Source: Streptococcus sanguinis
GTDB lineage: Bacteria; Bacillota; Bacilli; Lactobacillales; Streptococcaceae
Direction: 5' to 3'
DNA length: 64,000 bases
Assembly (NCBI RefSeq): GCF_013343115.1
Contig: NZ_CP054570.1
Coordinates: 1,982,501 to 2,046,500 of the forward strand
Shown: one piece after another, positions 57,826 to 64,000 of the stretch
Numbering within the stretch: the first letter of the stretch is position 1
Layout of the letters: every line of letters begins with the position of its first letter
The notes under the pieces: generated by a model
What the model saw: the letters and a program-made list of their open reading frames with translations, nothing else
The model's database searches: none
What the model was told of the DNA's origin: nothing
Translations under genes and position numbers: made by a program

Positions 57826-57881
57826 GATCTTTACTTTATAAACTTATAAAAGATGAACCTTAATTCCCATTTTTAATAATC

Positions 57882-58499
57882 TCAATCGTCATCATAAACA
57901 CGTTCACCATGTATTTTGATATATTCTTCGCGTTTTCTATCCAACTCTTCCCAGATGGGATCGTCAATAGCATCAATCGTCTGAATTTCTTCCAGGCTCA
58001 TCTCATTTGCTTCATCAAAGGTTAGAGATAAGATATCTTGGTGCTTTTCCTTGAATTCCTCGACTGTTAGCCATGTTTTCTTATCATCTTCACTGATTTG
58101 TCCATCAATAGCAATTGCAATTTCAAGCGCCATAATATACATAGCACGCTTATCAACTGTTAAAACATCCAAATAATTAGAAGCGATTCTTAGATATTTT
58201 CCCTTTTCTCTACCGTCGCTTTCATAACTTCCCTCATAATCCAAATCAATATTTTCATATTTTTGGGAATTTATTGCACTGCCACCTTTAACCTTGGCAT
58301 CTTTCCAACGAGAGCCACTTGCTCCCCACTTATCTAAACGCAAAGATAAATAAAAGTCATTTTGCAACATCTCATCATCCCCGACATTTGAGAAACTTAT
58401 TTTTTGACCATTTCTTTCTTTAAACCACATTTTCCATGCAAGTTCTCTGTAGCCAAATGACACTTTTCTAGTATAATCACCTTTTATATATAATCTCAT
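57882..58499 (-). CDS. candidate immunity protein for the LXG toxin
   Basis: A 205-residue soluble protein with no signal peptide or membrane helix. It starts MRLYIKGDYTRKVSFGYREL and has a strongly acidic C-terminal half (EFKEKHQDILSLTFDEANEM, then EEIQTIDAIDDPIWEELDRK). I recognise no family. It begins 9 bases after the toxin stop, where LXG immunity genes usually lie. ATG 58499 was chosen because AGGTG lies just upstream; the GTG at 58508 overlaps that site. The acidic surface could mask the basic toxin domain; inference only. Confidence 0.65.
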   Translation of the reverse strand: MRLYIKGDYTRKVSFGYRELAWKMWFKERNGQKISFSNVGDDEMLQNDFYLSLRLDKWGASGSRWKDAKVKGGSAINSQKYENIDLDYEGSYESDGREKGKYLRIASNYLDVLTVDKRAMYIMALEIAIAIDGQISEDDKKTWLTVEEFKEKHQDILSLTFDEANEMSLEEIQTIDAIDDPIWEELDRKREEYIKIHGERVYDDD

Positions 58500-58508
58500 A
58501 CACTTCAC

Positions 58509-60140
58509 CTAATTTCCGTAATAGTCTCGGTATCCTTTCCAGATTCTTTCTACAATTTCACTTTTTACACTTTTATCTAGGTTTTTAATCTTTTTAGTTT
58601 TATTCACCCAATCCAATATATCTGTTTTGCTGGATATACTATTAACATCTATAGATTCGTTAAGTGAATACCCCGACTTCCCACTTCCAGATTGAACCTG
58701 GAAAACTCCATCACCATTCGAACCACTCGTTGGCTCCCAATCTACACGAAGCTTCACTTTTCGATTTCCTACTCGGGCTTCAATTTGTTTACCACCTCTG
58801 CCAGAAATGGTCTTACTCGTCGGTTTATTTGCCTGCCAGCTGTTATAGTTACTAGCTGCACTGAGGGTAACTCCTAAATTCGCTGTATCAATTTCATAAA
58901 GAGTTCTAGCAACTGACAAAGTCCCATCTACAACTAGGCCTTCTGCAGTAATATACCCTGCTTCTACAGCAGCTGCTGCTACTAGCGCCGAGCCACCTCC
59001 AGTTAGTGGAGCCCACTCCAAAGCAAAAGCTGCTCCTAGAGAAGTACCAGCATAAATACCAAGACCAGCTAAAATTTCTACTACTCCCTTAGCCAAGTCA
59101 ACAGAATTAGCTTCAAAATTTTCTTGAATAAGTTCTTGGTATTTTTCATTGACCATTCTCGTATAAGCACTATCATACTTTCCATTTTTTAGTACAGAAA
59201 AGTTATCATCTTTTTGATAATGACGATCCTTATAAGCTCTAAAATCAAAAATATCAATTATATTGCCTTCATTGTCAATCTTTAGAGTATGATTATAATC
59301 ATCAACAATCTTATCCCATTCTGAACGCGGTTTCCCCTTTAACTTTTCCTTGAGTTGACTACGATAATAGGCATCCCCTTCATCCGATAGCATCATATTC
59401 CGAGAAGCTTCTTGAATCAATCGTTCTTTAGGCTCTAGATATTTTTTCTTCGAAATAGTCTGAATCTTCTGAGCCTTCATCTTAGTAGACCAACTCATAT
59501 CTATGCCATCAGTAGAGTAATTACCCTCACTGTCTACCAATACCTGACTAAGCTGCGTCGCTCCTTGGATAGCTAAACCCAAAACCTGCAGACTATCTGT
59601 GAAATACTGGGACACCTGATCCACAAACCATTCCAGTTTGTCTATTTTTTCTTGAATTTCTCGAATACCGATATTTAGTTGAGTTTCAACTTCCATTAAA
59701 GCAGATGTCTGAGATAAAAGGTCTCCCAACTTACCTGTCAGCAGAGCTCCTGCATTACGGAAAAAATCTTGATTATCTGCAATCTGCTTTTCTACTTTTG
59801 CCAGTTGCTCATTTTTTATTTTCAGCTGTTCCTTCAGTAGATCCAAGTCCAATTCGCCATATCCAGCCACCTCGGAATCAGCACTTTTATAGGAAGCAAG
59901 CTCTCCCTGAATATCATCAATAGCCTCTTGCAACTTCTTGATGGCAGGGATGATTACCTCAGTAAATAAGCCTTTTCCTGCTGTATAAGCCGCTCCCTGC
60001 AACTCACCCGAATCCAAAGAGGCAATCAGATGGTCGCAGCCACTAGATAGACGATCGGTCACCTGATTGGCTACTTGAAGGTTGCTGGTCATCGCTTGGA
60101 TAAGCTGGGCTGAATCTGCTGCACTATATTTTACTCCCAC
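58509..60140 (-). CDS. LXG-domain polymorphic toxin (T7SSb effector), unknown C-terminal activity
   Basis: A 543-residue protein. The N-terminal LXG domain (about 1-210) is long helices, starting MGVKYSAADSAQLIQAMTSN, with coiled-coil segments around 90-185. A middle linker (210-350) follows. A Gly/Ala-rich hydrophobic stretch (about 355-405) precedes a basic C-terminal domain of about 115 residues (GRGGKQIEARVGNRKVKLRV; then ISSKTDILDWVNKTKKIKNL). I cannot assign its activity; the RVDWEP piece loosely recalls some polymorphic toxin nuclease-like tails. No secretion machine (EssC etc.) is in this window. Confidence 0.85.
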   Translation of the reverse strand: MGVKYSAADSAQLIQAMTSNLQVANQVTDRLSSGCDHLIASLDSGELQGAAYTAGKGLFTEVIIPAIKKLQEAIDDIQGELASYKSADSEVAGYGELDLDLLKEQLKIKNEQLAKVEKQIADNQDFFRNAGALLTGKLGDLLSQTSALMEVETQLNIGIREIQEKIDKLEWFVDQVSQYFTDSLQVLGLAIQGATQLSQVLVDSEGNYSTDGIDMSWSTKMKAQKIQTISKKKYLEPKERLIQEASRNMMLSDEGDAYYRSQLKEKLKGKPRSEWDKIVDDYNHTLKIDNEGNIIDIFDFRAYKDRHYQKDDNFSVLKNGKYDSAYTRMVNEKYQELIQENFEANSVDLAKGVVEILAGLGIYAGTSLGAAFALEWAPLTGGGSALVAAAAVEAGYITAEGLVVDGTLSVARTLYEIDTANLGVTLSAASNYNSWQANKPTSKTISGRGGKQIEARVGNRKVKLRVDWEPTSGSNGDGVFQVQSGSGKSGYSLNESIDVNSISSKTDILDWVNKTKKIKNLDKSVKSEIVERIWKGYRDYYGN

Positions 60141-60490
60141 GGCAGACTATTCCTTTCTTTGGTCAGTTTGTCTCGCTCTTCTTCCATAGTCTTTCTTGTT
60201 TGACGACTGAGCTTTCCAAGTTCATCCATCTGAACATCCACATAGTTCTTAACCTGTCGGTTAAGATACTGATTTTCTGATAAATCACGACTGAGGGCAG
60301 CAGAGCTTTGAGGGTGTTCATAAAGTAGATGTTCCATTCGGGTCGTCAAGTATTGGAAATCCGTCGCAAAATTCGCCAGGGAAATCTCGTATTGACGTTT
60401 CATCGTCATAAATTCGTCTTCTTTTTGGTCAACTTTGAGAATTTTTTCGTAAAGTGCCTGACGTTCTTTTTCGCTTTTATCAGCCTTCAT
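60131..60490 (-). CDS. LapA2-like (DUF3958) LXG targeting protein
   Basis: A 119-residue, highly charged helical protein (QALYEKILKVDQKEDEFMTM, then RQVKNYVDVQMDELGKLSRQ, ending ERNSLPWE). Size, helical content and position directly before an LXG gene match the DUF3958/LapA2 family, which in S. intermedius binds the LXG domain and is needed for export. It overlaps the toxin start by 10 bases. Confidence 0.8.
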   Translation of the reverse strand: MKADKSEKERQALYEKILKVDQKEDEFMTMKRQYEISLANFATDFQYLTTRMEHLLYEHPQSSAALSRDLSENQYLNRQVKNYVDVQMDELGKLSRQTRKTMEEERDKLTKERNSLPWE

Positions 60491-60491
60491 C

Positions 60492-60764
60492 TCAACTCTC
60501 CCAGCGCTTGGCTTCCTCTATATCGCGTTTTTCAATTTTTGCAGCAATTTCTGGAAATTTATTGGCCTGAGTCAGAACAGCTGAGCTGAAGTCACTGACA
60601 GCCTGCAGCATTTGATTGCAGGCCTGACGGCCAGCTTCCATACCAGCAATCCCTGTTGTATAGGAAAATTCGACTTGTTGATTTTGTGCATTGCTAGTAT
60701 CAACTCCAACGAGCTCACTGATAGCAGAGCCAGCTGAAATGGCGCTTGATTTAATTTGTCCCAT
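60492..60764 (-). CDS. LapA1-like (DUF3130/TIGR04197) LXG targeting protein
   Basis: A 90-residue WXG100-like helical hairpin without the WxG itself: SSAISAGSAISELVGVDTSN, then QMLQAVSDFSSAVLTQANKF and a charged tail AAKIEKRDIEEAKRW. Such small partners pair with LXG domains and supply the secretion signal. It is the first gene of the cassette, 21 bases after the acyltransferase stop, with GGAGAAG as Shine-Dalgarno. Confidence 0.82.
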   Translation of the reverse strand: MGQIKSSAISAGSAISELVGVDTSNAQNQQVEFSYTTGIAGMEAGRQACNQMLQAVSDFSSAVLTQANKFPEIAAKIEKRDIEEAKRWES

Positions 60765-60785
60765 TGTTGCTTCTCCTTTTGGAAT

Positions 60786-62591
60786 TTATGGTTTCACATT
60801 GCCAGAATTTGCTTCATCTATGGCTTGCTTAATGGTATTGGCATAGAGAGTCCCCCCCTCAATCATAGACTCTGAGTTTGAGCCAAAGTGGACATAGTCT
60901 GTCCCTTCCCAAATCTGCGGATTTTCGATAGCAGTTTGATGCCAGTCAGCTACAAAGACATAGTCGTACTTTTTGGCTAATTCCAGCTCATACTCCCGCT
61001 GCTGGGCCAAGACTCCGCCCTCTGAGCGACCGTCATAAGGAGTCACGAGGATCAGTTGATGCCCCTTAGGCAGGCTGGAAACATATTCATCCAAAAGCTC
61101 ATTCGAATAACCAGACGAATTGGTCCCGAGAGCCAGGACAACCTGCTTCTTCAGCACTCTATTAGCAATATCTGTCTTGTAGACCTCTAAGCCTGTGCTC
61201 AGACTGCGGCTAACGACAGTATCTAGCTCGATTCCTGGTAAGATCTGCTGCAATTGTTCGCTTGAGCGTAGGGCAACGGAGTCACCAATCATGGTAATCC
61301 CGTCCGCCACATTGTACTCAGTCGCCTTGGACTGATCAACCTGACTCCGAGTTGTCTGTATCTTAGTGTCTGCTTGATTCAGAGCATTGACAATCAAACT
61401 TTCCTCAAAAGCTCCGACCTTTGGTGCTGTCACCGAAATAAAGAACATAATCAAAGTCAGCGGAATCATGCTGTAAAAGATTGGTCTTGTAAGAGACGAT
61501 AAATCCATCTTGGTTCCCATGATAACTGGCTGACGACCAGCAAGAGTTGGCTCCAAGATATAGAAAGACAAGGCTGCAAAAGTAATAGATAACAGCGTAG
61601 TCAAGAGAACAGCCAAGCCGTTACTCATCAGCTGGGTAAAGATTATATAGAATGGCCAGTGGAAGAGATAAACACCATAGCTGGTATCCGCGATAAAGTT
61701 GATAAGGCTAGGCTCCTTCACATCAGGGAGCTTGTCATGCAACATCCTAGCAGCCAAAATCATCAGACAAGCCAAGATAGTTGAAATCAATAACCCTACC
61801 AGGTAAGTCCAAAGATTGTCAAACTTGAGCAGGAAGCTGAGCAAAAGCAAAATAGCTGCGCTGCCCCCCATAATCCCTAGTACTTGCTTAAGAGTCAGCT
61901 TCTCCTCCAACATCTTAAAGCGACTGCTGACATGGCCGACACCAGACAAGGTAGCCAGAATGCTTCCTGCAAAGAAAGGAAAGACGTGGGTCAAACTTGA
62001 GAAATAAATGTCAGAATAATTCTTAGTGGTCAAAGCGCCAGCAAACATTGATACAAAGCTGAGCAAAAAGAGACCCGCAGAAACCAGCGCAATCATGCCA
62101 CGATAGCGGGCCGTTGACTTGGCAACCTTGCCCAAGCCCCAAGCAGCCAAGCCCCAAAGAACATAATAGTGCACTTCTAAAGCCAGACTCCAAGTGTGGA
62201 TCAGGATGTGCGGTACAAACTGACTCTCATAACTGCCGCCTGAGAGCATTTCATAAAAGTTTGTCACAAAGCCCAAGGCAGCTGCAATCTGTGTCCCAAT
62301 CCCAGCCACAAAATCCTTACGAATCAAGAGAGTAAAGGGCATAACGACCAAAATCATAAAGACCAGAGGCGGTACAATCCGATAAAAACGTCGTTTGAAA
62401 AAGCCTTGGATATCGATTTCTTTCTTCTTGGCAAACTCGTCAATAAGCAGAGATGTAATCAAGAATCCAGAAAAGGTAAAGAAGATATCCACGCCAATAA
62501 AACCGCCAGGGAAAACGCCCTGGAAGTAATGATAAAGCAGAACTAGAAGCAGCCCCGTGATTCTGACGAGCGAAAACCATTTAATGCGCAT
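60786..62591 (-). CDS. OatA-like peptidoglycan O-acetyltransferase
   Basis: A 601-residue membrane enzyme. The N-terminal acyltransferase-3 domain (about 1-375, ten or eleven helices) carries RITGLLLVLLYHYFQGVFPG and the family's GFIGVDIFFTFSGFLI. The extracellular SGNH domain (about 410-601) has GDSVALRSS with the catalytic Ser, LALGTNSSG, and GTDYVHFGSNS with the Asp/His pair. It should O-acetylate MurNAc and resist lysozyme. ATG 62591 overlaps the MORN gene by 11 bases; a start at 62633 is also possible. Confidence 0.9.
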   Translation of the reverse strand: MRIKWFSLVRITGLLLVLLYHYFQGVFPGGFIGVDIFFTFSGFLITSLLIDEFAKKKEIDIQGFFKRRFYRIVPPLVFMILVVMPFTLLIRKDFVAGIGTQIAAALGFVTNFYEMLSGGSYESQFVPHILIHTWSLALEVHYYVLWGLAAWGLGKVAKSTARYRGMIALVSAGLFLLSFVSMFAGALTTKNYSDIYFSSLTHVFPFFAGSILATLSGVGHVSSRFKMLEEKLTLKQVLGIMGGSAAILLLLSFLLKFDNLWTYLVGLLISTILACLMILAARMLHDKLPDVKEPSLINFIADTSYGVYLFHWPFYIIFTQLMSNGLAVLLTTLLSITFAALSFYILEPTLAGRQPVIMGTKMDLSSLTRPIFYSMIPLTLIMFFISVTAPKVGAFEESLIVNALNQADTKIQTTRSQVDQSKATEYNVADGITMIGDSVALRSSEQLQQILPGIELDTVVSRSLSTGLEVYKTDIANRVLKKQVVLALGTNSSGYSNELLDEYVSSLPKGHQLILVTPYDGRSEGGVLAQQREYELELAKKYDYVFVADWHQTAIENPQIWEGTDYVHFGSNSESMIEGGTLYANTIKQAIDEANSGNVKP

Positions 62592-62994
62592 TTTGATAAA
62601 TTCCTTGTTTAAACGTTCCTTCATAAACGACATTGCCTTCTGTCGTTAGTTTTCCTTGTCCATCGGCCTGGCCCTTGCTGAAGTCCCCTTCATATTTCCA
62701 GCCAGCCTGCGAGGTAAAAGTTCCTTTGCCGTCAAAAATGCCATTGCGAAATTGACCGCTATAACTGTCCCCATTTTGAAAAGTCATAGTCCCCTGACCG
62801 TTCATCTTCCCGCGAACCAAGGTCCCGTCATACTTGATCTTCCCCTGATCCAGCGTTAAAACGCCCTTACCAGGAATCCCCGAGGTAAAAACCAGAATAG
62901 CTGACAGTACAATGACCGTTACAGCCAAAAGTTCTAAATTCTGCCGGGTCAGATAGACCTTGTATTTAGCGTAAAATTCTTTTACTGTATCCAT
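62581..62994 (-). CDS. membrane-anchored MORN-repeat protein
   Basis: A 137-residue protein with one N-terminal helix (LELLAVTVIVLSAILVFTSG, about 20-40) and three or four MORN repeats on the outside: YDGTLVRGKMNGQGTMTFQN, YSGQFRNGIFDGKGTFT, YEGDFSKGQADGQGKLT and YEGTFKQG. MORN repeats bind lipids or proteins; the bacterial role is unclear. It lies between the phosphatase (5-base gap) and the overlapping acyltransferase gene, so the three are likely one unit. A start at 63006 is possible. Confidence 0.8.
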   Translation of the reverse strand: MDTVKEFYAKYKVYLTRQNLELLAVTVIVLSAILVFTSGIPGKGVLTLDQGKIKYDGTLVRGKMNGQGTMTFQNGDSYSGQFRNGIFDGKGTFTSQAGWKYEGDFSKGQADGQGKLTTEGNVVYEGTFKQGIYQNAH

Positions 62995-62998
62995 ATTC

Positions 62999-63421
62999 CT
63001 ATCCATCCAAACGCTCTAGCCACTTCTTGCAGCCAGCCAAGACCAAATCATAGGTTTGGTCAAAATCTCCTGTGTACCAAGGATCTGGCACACTTTCTTC
63101 CTCAAACTGATAAATTTTATGCTGAAAATCCTCAGGCGCCATCCGCTTCAAATCTCGGACATTGCTTTCATCCATACCGATGATGTAGTCAAAATCCGCA
63201 AAATCCTCTGCCGAAATTTGCTGAGAAGTCTTGTTCCTATCATAAGCAATGGCATATTTCTTAAAAATAGCCTGTGTTCCCTGATGAATGGGATTGCCGT
63301 GCTCCCAGCTTGAGGTTGCCCGGCTCTCGATTTTCAGTTGGTCTGTTAAACTCTTCATGACAAACTCTGCCATCGGACTGCGGCAGATATTGCCCAAACA
63401 TACAAATACAATTTTCTTCAT
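62999..63421 (-). CDS. low-molecular-weight protein tyrosine phosphatase
   Basis: A 140-residue cytoplasmic phosphatase with the N-terminal P-loop VFVCLGNICRSPMAEFVMKS (C-x5-R-S; catalytic Cys about residue 8) and the acid loop VPDPWYTGDFDQTYDLV (catalytic Asp). In streptococci such enzymes may reverse tyrosine kinase action on wall or capsule systems; the target here is unknown. It heads the unit that contains the MORN protein and the acyltransferase, with an extended -10 promoter upstream. Confidence 0.94.
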   Translation of the reverse strand: MKKIVFVCLGNICRSPMAEFVMKSLTDQLKIESRATSSWEHGNPIHQGTQAIFKKYAIAYDRNKTSQQISAEDFADFDYIIGMDESNVRDLKRMAPEDFQHKIYQFEEESVPDPWYTGDFDQTYDLVLAGCKKWLERLDG

Positions 63422-63438
63422 AGAATACCTCGCTATCT

Positions 63439-63447
63439 ATTATAACA
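63439..63447 (-). promoter_or_regulatory. extended -10 promoter of the phosphatase-MORN-acyltransferase unit
   Basis: TGTTATAAT on the minus strand (TATAAT at 63439-63444), 18 bases ahead of the ATG at 63421, with GCGAGGT as Shine-Dalgarno. Confidence 0.65.
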
Positions 63448-63540
63448 AAATAATGGCAAAAACTAGCCCTGAATCGTTTACAGTTTCCTGATTCTCGTTG
63501 AAAACTGGCAAGCCCTGCCCCTCTCATGCCTGAAAATAGC

Positions 63541-63566
63541 AAAAAACCACCGTTTGGTGGCTTTTT
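63541..63566. terminator. bidirectional terminator
   Basis: AAAAAACCACC and GGTGGCTTTTT form a short stem with A/T runs on both sides. It would end the transcript of the gene at 63697. In the stretch 63567-63696 I see only AT-rich sequence with a small GTTAAG/CTTAAC repeat. Confidence 0.8.
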
Positions 63567-63696
63567 GTAGGGAGATTATTTTTTAAAAAGAAAAAAGTTT
63601 TAGGAGTTAAGTTAATTTCTTAACTTGGTTATAGTATAATATCCATTCCTTAAAACTTCCTTAAAATAACTTAAACATTTTACTCTTAGCTTATAC

Positions 63697-64000
63697 CTAT
63701 TTATCAGGATAGTGATATTCCAGCTGGGGCCAGCGTTTCTGCCAATTCTTCTTAGCCAAGCGCTCAGCATAGACACGCTGGCGCTCCTTATTTTCAAGAA
63801 AATGAGGAGTCGGTCTAACCTGAAAGTTTAAGATATCCTCCAAACCATAGGGAGCAAAAAGTTCCAGTTTGTCATTTTCCAGTAAGCGCAGGCCAATAGC
63901 CGTACAGCGCTCAGGATACTTACTCATGGCTTCGCGAGCATTTTTATAAGGCGCCGTTCCAGGACTATGGCGGTGCATATAGGCTTGATTTCTCAGCTCC
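63697..64000 (-). CDS. nucleotidyltransferase family protein (COG3575-like), 5' part missing
   Basis: The C-terminal 100 residues of a protein that runs off the window end: the frame stays open upstream as ELRNQAY before MHRHSPGTAPYKN. Segments EAMSKYPERCTAIGLRLLEN, LELFAPYGLEDILNFQVRPT and RLAKKNWQKRWPQL are typical of the COG3575 group, which is of unknown substrate. The ATG at 63978 is therefore internal, not the start. Confidence 0.75.
   Translation of the reverse strand, partial: ELRNQAYMHRHSPGTAPYKNAREAMSKYPERCTAIGLRLLENDKLELFAPYGLEDILNFQVRPTPHFLENKERQRVYAERLAKKNWQKRWPQLEYHYPDK

Noticed and set aside
57837..57880. Tiny frame after the immunity gene
   Set aside because: It has only eight codons, overlaps the terminator region and shows no ribosome binding site.

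Overview
The window reads as chromosome of a Streptococcus of the sanguinis group, probably S. sanguinis or a close relative. The signs are a 16S–tRNA-Ala–23S rRNA operon, the Gram-positive order of the S10/spc/alpha ribosomal protein operon, a DNA polymerase I with a ruined proofreading domain, many extended -10 promoters (TGnTATAAT), a Rex/CcpA-type adhE promoter, a pneumococcal-type sialic acid ABC locus and an oral-streptococcal LXG toxin cassette. Species assignment is inference from gene content and order. No phage, insertion sequence or CRISPR array is visible, so this is mostly core genome with one clear accessory patch at the right end.

Layout, left to right; almost everything is on the minus strand. 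1-3260: rRNA operon (partial 23S, tRNA-Ala(UGC), 16S, its promoter). 3324-4577: a stand-alone glutamate-cysteine-ligase-like gene. 4651-19521: the complete S10-spc-alpha operon from rpsJ to rplQ, with its promoter, a structured leader, an internal promoter before infA and a strong terminator. Several gaps inside this otherwise tight operon hold hairpin-rich inserts. 19727-31121: housekeeping genes (tgt, a small P-loop kinase pair, a CoA-binding protein, polA, a histidine phosphatase, a YcxB-like protein, a HAD phosphatase, a MATE exporter, thrC). 31166-32294: a secreted LysM wall protein. 32447-42369: a nine-gene V-type ATPase operon with an acetyltransferase gene inserted before ntpA. 42509-52634: a RpiR-type regulator facing a ten-gene sialic acid operon (nanE, ABC importer, YhcH, oxidoreductase, lyase, kinase, one unknown). 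52786-53895: acetyl-esterase. 53947-54588: membrane protein with a suspicious start. 54804-57790: adhE with its redox and catabolite operators. 57802-62591: LXG-type T7SS toxin cassette directly behind an OatA-like acyltransferase. 62581-64000: MORN protein, low-molecular-weight tyrosine phosphatase and a truncated nucleotidyltransferase-like gene.

How the genes work together: the nan operon imports sialic acid by ABC transporter and converts it through ManNAc and ManNAc-6-P to GlcNAc-6-P. Its promoter has a cre box lying on the -35, so glucose should shut it off. The V-ATPase rotor subunit keeps all five Na+ ligands known from Enterococcus hirae, which suggests a sodium pump. adhE carries two good Rex operators and a cre, so NADH/NAD+ and glucose should control ethanol formation. 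The LXG cassette has the order LapA1-like, LapA2-like, toxin, candidate immunity.

The most unusual signals are: (1) a dispersed repeat family of nested hairpins with changing but still paired stems, four copies, each just 3' of a gene; (2) an LXG toxin whose C-terminal domain I do not recognise, with its putative immunity gene; (3) a divergent polA/phosphatase pair in which both -10 boxes sit about 7 bases from the ATG, implying leaderless mRNAs; (4) a T7 homopolymer separating an ideal RBS/GTG from the frame of a membrane protein; (5) a structured leader ahead of rpsJ.
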